Assembly: GCF_019279795.1 (NCBI RefSeq)
Contig: NC_056748.1
Span: 704,853,095 to 704,917,094, forward strand
Source: Protopterus annectens
Lineage: Eukaryota > Chordata > Ceratodontiformes > Protopteridae
DNA length: 64,000 bases
Reading direction: 5' to 3'
Each line of letters opens with the position of its first letter. The stretch's first letter is position 1. Under the pieces are notes generated by a model. That model saw only the letters and a list, made by a program, of their open reading frames with translations. It searched no databases and was not told the origin of the DNA. The position numbers and the translations under genes are program-made. This document shows, in pieces, positions 11,880 through 23,065 of the stretch.

Positions 11880-12540
11880 ATTGTTTTTTATTATTATATT
11901 ACTGGACTTGTACGCTCTTCGGGCTTTGCACATTTTTTACTTTATGAACTGAAATGAGAATCAGCTAATGGACAGCTGTCTTCCAGGCCACTTTAGGGAG
12001 TCTTGTTTCCTATCCCCCCCAGCTTGATGTTCACACTGTGAACCAGGGTCCAATAATTGCACAAGCATGCTTCCACGCAAGTGCCAGTTCTAGCTACAGA
12101 GCTCTTAGCTGTATGACAGAGCCATAGTGAAGTACACGTCATGACCTTTATGCTGCATGCTTTTGCCTCCACCTTCCAGATTGTGTAATTATCAGAAATG
12201 ATTGAATGAACCACATGCTTCCACTAGGAGTGGCAGGTCAGTTCTAACTGCTTACTGTCGACCTGTATTATCACCTTGGAGTCAAGGTATTTAATGCAGT
12301 AATATGTTAAATTTAGGAGTTTGTTTTATGTAATGTAGAATCATTATAGACATGGAAACATACACATTGGTGTGGCACAGGTTACATCATTTTGTGCCTA
12401 AAAGGAAAGGAAAGGAATTGGTGAGGAAGTGACACAACACCGAGATCTTAGCATTTCATGCCCATTATTTTTCTCTGCTACCGTACTTCTGCCTATTTTT
12501 CTAACCATCCCATGGCATTAAATATACGTATATGTATATC
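11880..12540. other. No recognised feature
   Basis: No ORF or repeat of note; one short antisense ORF without supporting evidence. Confidence 0.4.
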
Positions 12541-12557
12541 CATCTATATGCATGCAT

Positions 12558-12650
12558 TAGTGCGTGTGTGTGTGTGCGTGTATGTGCGTGTGTGTGCGTG
12601 TGTGTGCAAGTGCGTGTAAGAGTGTGTGTGTGTGCATGTGTGTGTGCGTG

Positions 12651-12722
<72 letters not shown>
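12558..12722. repeat. (GT)n microsatellite
   Basis: An interrupted GTGTGC region leads into a pure GT run of about 30 units. ORFs reading Val-Cys or Thr-His through it are artefacts. Confidence 0.97.
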
Positions 12723-12723
<1 letters not shown>

Positions 12724-13599
12724 TTCTGTGATATACTCTAGAATTGTCTATTATCTTCTGGAAGTCAAGCAAGCTATGATAATATTTCAAGATTTGAAAA
12801 ATAACTATGTACTTTTGATATAAACATACATAAAGCTACTCTTCAGGGATGCATTCAGAAACACATTTTCTGGGTAGCAAAACTTGAATGGGACACACAA
12901 TGACAAGTCTAATTCTAGCAGTGTGAAATTTGCATTTTGATACTGCAGTTCCCAGTTCCAAAACGCTGAATACTCACTTCACTGAACTTGTAAAAAGTAA
13001 ATTACAGTATCCCATTTTTTAATGGGAAACCTCCCTCCTTTCCCTCATACCCTTATGTGCAGACTCTGCCTTCATCCTCCCAATTTTATATTTCTAACTC
13101 ATGAGTCACGATTGCCTTTTAGCAGTGGCAAAAAGACTGTTGGGAGTCAAGTGTATATCACTGCAGTTTGTGCAGTTTTGCAGTGCGCTTTGGGTTCATA
13201 CAGAAGTGAAATAATTGCCACGCAGAGTCATTTTGTCTTGAAGTCGGGCTGAGCAAGTGCTGTTCAGTCCTCTGCTCTTCCTTTGGTTGTGACACCCACG
13301 TCACTACAAAGAATAAAGAGATGTCCCTGAGTTCAAAGAACAGACAAATAATCTAAGTGTAAAGAACTTAACACCACTACTTAAAGGTAAATGTAATTAT
13401 TTTGTTATAGACTAAGCTAGTCTGGAGTAGTGGTATAGAAGAAATGTCCTGCATATTTCATTTATTCATTCTGTCAGTTTTTTTGGAAGTTGGAGCCTTT
13501 CTTTGCAAGTAACAGGAGTAAAACATTAAACCAGTGCTGTAAGGGGCCCCAGTTTATCACAGAAGTTACACAAACAAACATAAACACATATAAAGACAT

Positions 13600-13645
13600 G
13601 CATACTGTATATGTGAATAATTTAGTGGCTTATGTGGGAGAAGGT

Positions 13646-13716
<71 letters not shown>

Positions 13717-13972
13717 GCACCCACGCACACACTGTGCATATGTATATGTGAGTAATTTAGTGGCTCATGTGGGAGCACACACACACACACATTCTGCATA
13801 TATATATCTGAGTAATTTACAGGCTTATGTGGAAGAACATACACACGCATCACACACACTGCATATGTACATGTCAGTAATTTAGTGGCTCATGTGGGAG
13901 CAGACACACACACACACACACACACACATTATGCATATATATATCTGAGTAATTTACAGGCTTATTTGGAAG

Positions 13973-14035
<63 letters not shown>

Positions 14036-14096
14036 TATGTATGTGTATATGTCAATAATTTAGTGGCTCATGTGGGAGCAGGCACACACACAGACA

Positions 14097-14181
<85 letters not shown>

Positions 14182-14275
14182 TGCATATGTATATGTGAGT
14201 AATTTACAGGCCTATGTGGAAGAACACACACACACCACACACATACTGCATATGTATATGTCTCATGTGGGAGCA

Positions 14276-14308
<33 letters not shown>

Positions 14309-14374
14309 CCCACACCCACACACACACACTGTGCATATATATATGTCAGTAATTTAGTGGCTCATGTGGGAGCA

Positions 14375-14423
<49 letters not shown>

Positions 14424-14470
14424 ACACACGCACACACTGTGCATATGTATATGTGAGTAATTTACAGGCT
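13600..14470. repeat. Compound minisatellite: (CA)n blocks alternating with ~45-bp linker units
   Basis: About ten linker units of the form GCATATGTATATGTGAGTAA plus TTTAGTGGCTCATGTGGGAG (type A) or TTTACAGGCTTATGTGGAAG (type B) are separated by CA runs of very different length. The order is roughly A A B A B A B A' A B. Both linker and CA tract appear to have been amplified together. Confidence 0.9.
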
Positions 14471-14479
14471 AACCACCTT

Positions 14480-17400
14480 AATTTTCTGCAGATGTTGAGG
14501 ATGTAGAAGTTTGGCTCATTCAGTTATGGCTGTGAGCTACTAACAAGCTTCATCCTGTAATCCTAAACAGGATTCCCTTAATTTCATCTTGCATCCTGTA
14601 TGACTTTGAGCAAGTTATCACACTGTTTCTAGGTCACCATTGTAAAGGGACACTTGTTTCCACTTTGCTTATTAATAAATAAAATCAAAAGCAGAAATCC
14701 AGTCCCAATTTCTCTGTGGACACAGGTAGGCATGCATATTCCATACAGAACAATGCCAGCTTTGAAAGTGAACCAGCAAGCAGTTTCCTCACTAACAACT
14801 TCACCACTGCGCTGATTTTTAGGTTAATAGGATTTTTCTTCCTTGAGATTGTAGAATGCTGGAACTTTGATATCTGCATAGGAAGAATTTTAAGATTGCT
14901 ATTGCATGGGTAACACTAGTAAATCTGTTGTCGTGCTGTGAATATAACCATGTTTTCCTTGAATCTAAGGTTGTAATTGTACCTTATAAAATTTAGTTTC
15001 CCAGATCAGATTTTTAGCCCATATACATTACTAACAGACATGGAGGTCTCCCAAAGTAAGAGAGATCCCAAAAAGGCTTTACAGAAATGGAACAGCTTTG
15101 CCAAAAATATTCTGATTTCAGACTTCAAATATACTTGATGTCTGGGCATTTCATTTTTAGCTACTAAAACAGTTTGCTGCAAACAGGATTATTTCATCTT
15201 TGACTTTATCTATTTCTGCTGTTTCTGGTTTAAAGTCATAATCCTCTGCTTGTGACAGTGATGTGAAAGGCAGATAAAGACACATTATTCTATCCCGCTG
15301 GACCAGTTCTCACCTGGGTCCCTGTGCATCAGCAGAACTGTTTCCGTAGCAACAGATTTTGGATCTTGAAGCAGGCCATGGAGACTTCGTGACAAGAATG
15401 AACATTGCAATAAAGTCAAGAGAAATGCCATGGGCCAATGGCAAAGTATTTAAGACATCAACAAGTGCAAATAACTGCAAGTCACACTTGTTTGGAATTT
15501 TCTGAAAATGAATTCTTCTGATGCTAAAATTAAATGCTTATTACCTAAAACTGGAAATGGTTTGCAAGCATAGTAATGGGTTAAACTTTATGTCAGTAAG
15601 CTTCAACAGAGAATATTTAATTGATGCTGTTTTTAAGTCCGCATTTGCAAGTTTTGAGACAGAAAGAGAAGTAAAAGAATAAGAAATAAAATACTTCCAC
15701 TGCTAGCTGACCTGGCTGCAGCTGTAGCTATGCAAATTATATTTGTTCTAATAACTTTGATTTGAATACTTTACACCTCTGCTTGTCTGCTGCATGACCC
15801 TGAACAGGTCATATAATCAAGGAAACTCTTCCTGTAGAATTAGTTCATTTGGGTAGACTCATTCCTACTTTGACCATCTAACTCCCAAAGCCATCCCATG
15901 ACCCTTTCATTGAATCTGTTCTGCTTCATTTATTTAGCATCCCTACACCACCCCATAGGACGGTCCAGTCTCAGAAGCCCCAAAACTGTCATGCATGGCT
16001 GGCTGAGATTTTAAATATCCTGCAGGTTTGTTTATGTATAATTGTTTCACTGCTGTTTGCAATCAGTACAACAAGCATCTTCACAATCTTAGACACATTT
16101 CTGAAAGAATTGCAAGTCCATTATAAAAGATTTGTTACAGATAAAATGGATCTGTATTAGTGATGTCACTTAAGCAATGTGCCTCAAAACATGTATTACC
16201 AGCACAAATCTCATACATTCTCTTCTTCTATCCCTCTGCAGTTATGTTAAGGCACTTAATTTACACACAGTCTGTGATGCGCGGCAATCATCTGCCTCTA
16301 AATTAGTCTGCTGTTCTAGAGTTAAGTTACAGTGTGGGTACAGGTTTTAACAATTTGCACGCTAGCACCAGTTTCTAACAATAAAGAGATGATTGGCCTT
16401 AAGAGTATAAAGCAGGACATTGTGCTTATTATTTTAACACTGGAAGCCTGGATTGTTAAACCAAAAAAAAAAAAAAGAAGGTCAGTTGGGATTATGGCAA
16501 GGGAATTATTACAATGCTGTCCTCTCACAAATCTCATGAGGGGTTGAAGTTTGGCATAATGGTTAATATTTTTACCTTGTGGACACACGATACAGGGCTT
16601 GTTTCTTACCTTTAGGTTGAGAAGTTTGTCTAGGCTTAAAATGTCCCACAAGGATAGATAGCATAGTGCTAATCTGTGAACCTATTTACATCATCCTGAC
16701 TGCTTTCACATGCAGCTTGTCACACTGATTGAATATGCGAAGGTCATCAGGTCTGATCTTGCTCAATCTGTTTAACGTACGCCTGTTTTTTCTTTCCTGT
16801 TTTTTTTTTTTGCTCTGTGCCCCAAGTGCATGATTTTGCATAGATAGAGATTTTGCCTGTCTGGGATTAAACTGATTTCTAATCACTCCAGCACAGTTCT
16901 GGACAAGTAACAGTCATTGTAGCATGCAAAGTGAAAGACCTCCAATTCCCAGCGCTTAAGTGGCAAAGAGTGGAAATATTTTTATTCAGAGCTGAATATG
17001 TTTTAGTCTTCTGTCTGTCTTGTTTCTGTTCTGTTAATTATAAAGCTTAATCTCTTAAACTTATAGTGGCACAACATTTGGTAAAAACATTTTTTGTCTT
17101 GCAAACAAGAAAATGAGAAGTCCATAAATACACCATGTTGCCACATGTATTTAATGTTTATCGCCTTTCCTAATAAAAGAGTTCTTTGTGTCTTAAATAA
17201 ACAGTAAATAGTTTGCACTGCATTCATTTTGTATTCTTGTCTGTGTATTTGTGTTTGGGGGTGGTTCTAGCAAAATCTATACTGTGTCCTTGTGCCTATC
17301 ATCTTATTTGCATAATTAAGCATCAAAATTGAATGAAGAGTTATAGAATCCCTTAGAAAATTTGGAAAAGGAGGACTGAAAAATCTTAGCGATTCCCTCA

Positions 17401-17815
17401 TTCAGCATACTCCTTTCATCACATTTTTTGATTGCCTCTGCACCAGATGGGCCAAAAACTAAATCTCTATCCAAAGGGGGATTTAAAATCTTATATTTAA
17501 CATCATCTCAAAAGTTCTGAGAAAGCAGCCATGGAAACCTACTGGAAGAAGTATCAACAGAGTTGTTCGCACACTGTAAACCATGACTTGTTACCTGTGC
17601 AACAGAAAAAACTAAATTATTTAAAGTAGATTTTCCTCACAAGACAAAACTGCAGATAAAACCTTCTACATACTTTCACAATTAGTCAGAGCAAACTTTT
17701 ACATATGAGCCTGCTAGTTCAAAATTCTATAAATCAAAGTTGCAGAAATATACACTTTTTCTCATACTTATCAATATTTTTCCCCGTCATTATCAGATAG
17801 AGTAGGATCGGAATT
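14480..17815. other. Long stretch without recognised genes; possible SINE relic near 16.55 kb
   Basis: No convincing ORF. GTTTGGCATAATGGTTAATA at about 16550 resembles the A-box head of a tRNA-derived SINE like that at 8.1-8.4 kb, but a B box is not clear. Confidence 0.4.
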
Positions 17816-17849
17816 ATTTGTAGGTTCATAGAAGGTTACTAGGCTAACC

Positions 17850-18335
17850 TCCCCTCCTTTTCCACAAACTTCCTTAAAGTTTTCTCATCTTATGACATGA
17901 TAGTCTCTTATTTCTGTCTACCTTCCTACACTGCCTAATGCTGGTAACCTGCCACCTACCTTCTACTTACAGTATGGTTCTTATAATATAATTTTTCACC
18001 TCTTGCAACTGAAAGTCAAACTGCCTGTGTAATGCTCACCTATCCACTGATGTCAGTCCAATATGTGTTACTACCAGTTTCTGGTAATTACCAGGTTCTG
18101 TATTTACTGCATTGTATTACTGACTCTGTAACAGTTTTCTCTTATTTGTATTGCAATAGCTGTTGCATATTCTTTTTGTACGATTTACTATTATTTTGTT
18201 TTATTTTGTATTTGTTATATAATAGTTGATTACTTTGTACTGTGGAGCTTTTCTTCCAGGGCCTCTGCTGAAAAACAGAATTAGGTCAGTTGGACTAACC
18301 CGGTCAACAAATGTCAGATAAATAATAAGTAAAAT
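17850..18335 (+). mobile_element. L2-like LINE 3' fragment nested in CR1 copy A (copy L2)
   Basis: It ends with TGTGGAGCTTTTCTTCCAGG, GCCTCTGCTGAAAAACAG and CGGTCAACAAATGTCAGATA, then TAAATAATAAGTAAAATAA. This corresponds to the 3' tail of the LINE ending near 28.86 kb. It splits the CR1 terminus at 17.82-17.85 kb from the CR1 body beyond 18.34 kb, so it inserted after copy A. The 5' limit is approximate. Confidence 0.7.
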
Positions 18336-18646
18336 AACTACCCTAGATCCCTTGCAAGTTTAGCCATATTTATCAGCAGTTGCCCCAATTGTTGGTGGTT
18401 AGGTGAGTGAAGTTCACTGAAGTAAAGGACTATGGTAGTTAATACTGATTTTCTCTGTCCGGGAGGGACATGAGAACCACACCAGGAATGAATTTGTGGT
18501 CACCCATCCATTGATCTATGTTGCATTTGAAGAGGATCATGGAGGGGCTGTGTTTCACGTGAATTGGAAGCTTGTTCCAGAGAAGTGGCAGTCCCTGGGA
18601 GATATATTTGTCTCTCTATCATGACCTGTTCATGTCAGAGGTTAGG

Positions 18647-19830
18647 TTAAGATCCCTGGAGCACCCTCGTGCAGTTTGATTTACGAATGTGTAGCATTTC
18701 CAGCATTTCCGTCTGGGCTGGGTCAGAGATTGCCCTCTTAGCTAGGCACAGGTCACCACTTAGCAACCTGTAGGAGACAGAATACAGTGAAAGGGTGTTC
18801 AGTCTTTCTGCATAAGACTTGTTTTTGTGTACCCTGTAATTTCCTGGTGAGAAACCCAATTGTTGCAGGTGTCTGGTGAGGTACATGCAAAAGGGAGCAT
18901 TGTACTTAATTACTGGTCTGATGAGGGCTGAGTATAATGGAATTATAACATCCTTAGATCTAGACACGATGCCTTTACTTATAAGATGCACACATAGTAG
19001 GATTTACTTAGTACTATGGATACATGGTAGTCAAAGTTCAGATTGCTATCAATCTGAGTACCCAGATCACATACCACTGGATTTACGCTTAGGGGGGTGC
19101 TGTCTGTAATCTAATTAGCTGGGATATCAGCTTTCCCAAAAGGAATAATAATGCATTTTTTTTTGCATTTAGCTTTAATCCATGGCTTTGGCACCAATCA
19201 TTTGTGTTAATTGTCTCTGCAGTATATTAACATCGATGGAGGACTGAATGATTTCTGCCAAGTTGCAATCATTGTGAACATGGTCATCCACAAGGTGTCT
19301 AAGTTTGCCTGGACTTCTGAGAAATAAATTCTATACAGTAAGGAGCTCAGCACAGAACTCTGTGGTACACCACAGGTGACTTGTCTTCTGCTAGAGGTGA
19401 AGTCAAGCACTTTGACAGTATTTGTCCTGTCAGTAAGCCAGATGGCTACCCATCAGGTAAAGTAGGAGGTTAATTCCCAACTGGGAGAGTTTCTGTATAT
19501 AATACCTGAGTGGGGGATTGTGTCAAATGCCTTGGTTAGGTCAGGCTAGGCAGTATGCACTGTCTTTCCCTCGTCCAGGGCCTTGGTGACTTTCTCAAAG
19601 AAATCAACTATGTTGAACAGGCATGATCTACCTTTAATGAATCTAAACTGGGTTGGGTCCAGAGTCTGGAGATTACCTATGTCCTTGTTAATAAGGTCAA
19701 TAATGATTCTTCCCATGGCCTTACAGGTGAGGCTAGTAAAGCTTATGGGCCTATAATTCCCAGGGTTGGTTGATGGTTTCTCTTTGTGCAGAGGGATTAC
19801 TGTTGCTGTACTCCATTCCAAAAGAATATA
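18647..19830 (-). pseudogene. CR1 copy A reverse transcriptase remnant
   Basis: Frames broken by stops and shifts cover much of the RT. The N-terminal part reads ATVIPLHKEKPSTNPGNYRP, then the fingers motif DPTQFRFIKGRSCLFN. The middle has SSRRQVTCGVPQSSVLSSLL with IYFSEVQ, and the end has a C-terminal domain (YSALIRPVIKYNAPFCMYLT, RHLQQL). These match copies B and H segment by segment. The YADD/FADD box lies in a damaged stretch (DTLWMTMFTMIATW in one frame). The polypeptide would have copied LINE RNA at the nick. It cannot be made here. Confidence 0.75.
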
Positions 19831-19975
19831 ATCAGTTCTCAGGCTGTGGTTAAACAGGGATCCAAGTAGGTCTGCTAGGTCATGCTTTAAGTTTTTTTAA
19901 AAGGCAACCTGAGTTGTTGTCTGGTCCCATTAATGCCATGTTTTTGGCCTTGGAGAGTGCCAAGATGACCTGCTG

Positions 19976-20130
19976 TTTTTATTTATTTTATTTTATTTAT
20001 TTACATTTGTTGACCAGGAGTATCTGACTGGATGTAGGTCCATTTTCATTGGAGGCCCTGGGAGAAAAGTTCCACAGTTAAAATATACAGACAGTAGTTA
20101 CATTGGATTTACATAGCAATTAACAATTTG
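19976..20130 (-). mobile_element. L2-like LINE 3' tail nested in CR1 copy A (copy L3)
   Basis: TTTTATTTATTTATTTACAT, then TTGTTGACCAGGAGTATCTG, and on to CCACAGTTAAAATATACAG is the reverse complement of the 3' tail at about 28.72-28.86 kb. It interrupts the CR1 region between the RT and linker. Only about 155 bp of the LINE end is present, a very short 5'-truncated insertion. Confidence 0.75.
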
Positions 20131-20782
20131 ATCTTGAGATAATATACCGAGGAATGGTGGCAGGTATACTTTGGGGGATGACTGGATGGGATGGGGGGGT
20201 ATGTTTGCTCCAAATCTGTCAGTTCTCAGGTTGTTTATTAGCTCTGGTTAAGTATGGGTGGTACCATCCACAACCAGTTCAGTGCATAGCTGGGTATTCC
20301 CTTTTAAATTTTTGATGTAGTTTAAGAATGTCTTGCGATTATCCTTAGCTAGGAAGGATATCTTTGTTTCATAATTAGAATTAGAGGACTTGACAAGATC
20401 TCTGATTTGTTTGTTTAAGTAGAGAGGAATGTCTTCTTCTGCTACGCCAGCTCCCTCTTGTTTTTGGACATTAGTATCCTTTTCTTATTGTATGGCCTTT
20501 TTATACTAGGGGTCCACCAGGGTGGCTTATTTTTTTTTTTGGCAAGACGTAGTTTTAATCCAGTCAGGTACAGCCAATTCTGTATAAATGCTTAAGTGGT
20601 TATACAGGACATTGGTATACATCTCTGCATAGGAGTCCATGTTATCTACAGTCGAGGGAGCTTTGAAACTTCCTATACCATCACTTAGTAGGAAGTAATT
20701 TGTCTTTGAAAAATTCTTAAGCATTTTTGAGCTTGATCTTGTCTTATAATTACATTGAACAAGACTGATTTATGGTCCAGTC

Positions 20783-21459
20783 TTACAAGGCAGGACCTGC
20801 CTGTGACAAAGAATGTGAGAGCTCAGTCATGTCTCTAATCATATAGTCCACTAAGATGTATCTCAAGTCATTCACCCCGACATATACTATGATAAACTCA
20901 TACCAGTACTTGTGGTTGAGTGACTTGAGTGCTTGAGTGACTTGATGGATGCTGGCACCGGGCAGACAGCTAACCATAACCTGCTCCATATCCAGCCTGG
21001 TGAGGGGAATATCCACGTGTCTCACAATGGAGTCACCTATGACCAATACATTAGTTTTTTTGATGTTGCACCTTATGGGCTTATTTGTTGAAACACTAGT
21101 GTGTTATTATGCATTGTGGTTGCTTTTTGCATTGTCATGTGTGTTACTGGTTTCCGTTTAGGAGGCCTCTGAGGTTTTGGTAATTTACTAGTGAGTACCT
21201 TCGTAAATGTACGTTTATGTGTCATACCTTTATTTAGTGTGGGAAGTATGTGTGTGCTGACAACCTGTTTGCCATTTGATTTGTCCTTATGTGAGGCTCT
21301 TGCCTCCAATTTCAAAATGTAACTACATCTCTCATATAAAGTATTTGTTTGTTTCAGGAGTAAGTGGTTATTAGTACACATGAGAAAATTGCTACATAGG
21401 CTCAGGATGCTTGTATCTATCAGGTTGGCCAGGGAGATGATGGGAAACTGCCCGTCCAT
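20783..21459 (-). pseudogene. CR1 copy A ORF1 (zinc-like segment plus partial SGNH esterase)
   Basis: The frame starts MDGQFPIISLANLID at 21459 and contains LCSNFLMCTNN and YERCSYILKLEAR, equivalent to the Cys-rich segment of copy B. A frame change follows, then VIGDSIVRHVDIPLTRLDME (SGNH block I, catalytic Ser in GDS) and IIVYVGVNDLR (block III, GxND). The frame ends QAGPAL at a deletion junction near 20783. Beyond it the sequence matches the last part of the endonuclease, so block V and nearly all of the endonuclease are missing. CR1 ORF1 esterases are an established feature of this clade; their role is unresolved. Confidence 0.75.
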
Positions 21460-21599
21460 GATAGCAGGCTTTTACTGTATATTTTATTAGGGAAGGGAAT
21501 GGGTTAACTTGACAGGACTGTGCTGGTAGTGCCAAGACTACAAGAGGGACGTATACTTTGTGTAAGCTAAGGTTGATCAATAAGGTAGTGCTGCCCAGT

Positions 21600-22040
21600 G
21601 GTCAACTGTGTTGCTGCTAGAGCAGCAGATAAGCCTGGAAGGGGAAAAACTGAGTTTCCAGGCGTTTGTGTGTATACAGTACACTGCTAACTAATGCATG
21701 ACTTAAATATGAGCAAGGAAAAATGGGTTTTAAGCTAACTACCAATCCAGAAAGCACACAATAAGCCTTCCAATAGCATTACCCAACTCAGACAGGTTAG
21801 ATCAGCCCACTTCTGCCATAAGGGTGCAAAAAAAAAAAAAAAAACACCTTAATGTAGAGTAGCTGTTTTGGAGCCCACGTGTAGCAAGTCCACACAAACT
21901 GCCTATAATAGACATACAATTATCAGATGCAATTTGATACAGTGCAATTAACTACTTAAAGCAGCAGCAGACAGTACATTTTTTTAATTTTTTTGAAATT
22001 GCTAATGTACACTCACTTTCCTCACTTATCTAGAGGAAAA
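21600..22040. other. Spacer between head-to-head CR1 copies
   Basis: Non-coding, with an A17-type run near 21828. Part of it (AATAAGCCTTCCA, then GACAGGTTAGATCAGCCCAC and AGGGTGCAAAA) weakly resembles 26.17-26.27 kb, so copy B may lie within an older unclassified repeat. Confidence 0.4.
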
Positions 22041-22081
22041 TAGTTTTTTGTTATTCAGGCATTTCCAAGGGTCATCTCCCA

Positions 22082-23038
22082 GTGTTCTCTCCTGTCTATC
22101 TGATGAATCTGGGCATCTTGGGGCAATGTAGAAATTGCCTCATGTACACAGACAACCCTCTCCTCCTACCACCCAACACTACAACCTGTGAGAGATGCAC
22201 TTATCTAGCCAAACTGGAGGTAAAGCTCTCTCTAATCAAGACTGAACTTGACAGTCAAGAGGAGAAGGTAAACACTTGCACCACCACACTCATTACAGTT
22301 TCACTAAATCTACACCACCAAAATCCACATATAGAAACACAAAAACATTTGCGGAGGCTCTCAATAATAATCTGCTCAAGCAACAGAGACCTCCAAAGCA
22401 GAAATGCAAGCAACCTCCACCCCCCCAACACAACACAAATGACACATAGCCTGCAGACTCAGTTTGCCACTCAACCACAGCCAATAAGGCAAAACAACGT
22501 ACCCAACACACTATTCATAGGCGACTCTATAGTCAGGCACACTGATGTCCCACTCACCAGACTAAACAAGGAGAAGGTTACTGTCAGCTGCCTGTCGGGT
22601 GCCAGGATCCGCCACATAACCCACGCACTCAGGTCACTCCACAGCAAGTACAAATATGACTCTGTCATTGTCCATGTTGGTGTGAACGATCTGAGATGTA
22701 CCTCCCTGGACTACATGAAAAGAGACATGGAAGAGTTCTCCGATCTTTTAGCCAGGGCAGGTATGACCCTATCCCTGAGTAGCATTCTGCCATCACCCAG
22801 AATGATGCTGCAGTACAAGGACAAAATGATCAACTTCAACAATTGGATAAGCTTCTGGTGCCATTCTAAAGGGATCCAGTATCTGTCTGCCTGGGATGAC
22901 ATGGTCGACAGACCACAGTGCTTTGCCAGAGATGGCCTGCACCTGTCACCCCTGGGATTCCAGATACTGGCTAAGGTTCTTGCCGCCCCTATAGTGCCTT
23001 TTTTAGGCAAGGTTCAAATGACAAATCCACCACCATAA
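22082..23038 (+). CDS. CR1 ORF1 protein with SGNH esterase domain
   Basis: A 318-residue uninterrupted frame. Near the N-terminus CRNC and CERC are 16 residues apart, a Cys4 zinc-binding-like pattern. A low-complexity polar segment with many Asn, Thr and Gln follows (about 60-140). From about residue 145 comes an SGNH hydrolase fold: FIGDSIVRHTDVPLTRL (block I, Ser nucleophile), VSCLSGARIRHITHAL (block II region), VIVHVGVNDLR (block III, GxND) and RDGLHLSPLGFQIL (block V, D-x-x-H). Esterase-bearing ORF1 proteins are established for CR1-like LINEs; RNA binding and lipid or acetyl ester targets have been proposed. The Met at 22082 is probably not the ancestral start, because copy A begins about 24 nt earlier in the alignment. 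The gene stops just before ORF2. Confidence 0.85.
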   Translation: MFSPVYLMNLGILGQCRNCLMYTDNPLLLPPNTTTCERCTYLAKLEVKLSLIKTELDSQEEKVNTCTTTLITVSLNLHHQNPHIETQKHLRRLSIIICSSNRDLQSRNASNLHPPNTTQMTHSLQTQFATQPQPIRQNNVPNTLFIGDSIVRHTDVPLTRLNKEKVTVSCLSGARIRHITHALRSLHSKYKYDSVIVHVGVNDLRCTSLDYMKRDMEEFSDLLARAGMTLSLSSILPSPRMMLQYKDKMINFNNWISFWCHSKGIQYLSAWDDMVDRPQCFARDGLHLSPLGFQILAKVLAAPIVPFLGKVQMTNPPP

Positions 23039-23065
23039 CAGGAACAGGCAAGCAAAAACTGAGGG

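Larger units (their letters stand above)
17820..21560 (-). mobile_element. CR1 LINE copy A, interrupted by two L2-like LINE fragments
   Basis: The 3' terminus is at about 17820 (TAGGTTCATAGAAGGTTACT, the antisense CR1 end). The body resumes after a nested insertion near 18335, and the 5' end with ORF1 is near 21460-21560. Reading 5' to 3' on the minus strand gives ORF1 (zinc-like segment and first part of the esterase), an internal deletion, the end of the endonuclease, the RT linker, the RT, and the 3' UTR. It stands head to head with copy B, with about 500 bp between them. Confidence 0.85.

Noticed and set aside
11713-11952. 79-codon ORF as a gene
   Set aside because: It spans the 58-bp hairpin and its loop, and the composition follows the inverted repeat.
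12532-14506. Cys/Val-rich and Thr/His-rich ORFs
   Set aside because: They are translations of GT/CA microsatellites and their linkers on both strands.
22293-23010. Antisense ORFs over CR1 copy B ORF1
   Set aside because: They are shadows of the ORF1/esterase frame, as are those at 60005-60451 over copy H.
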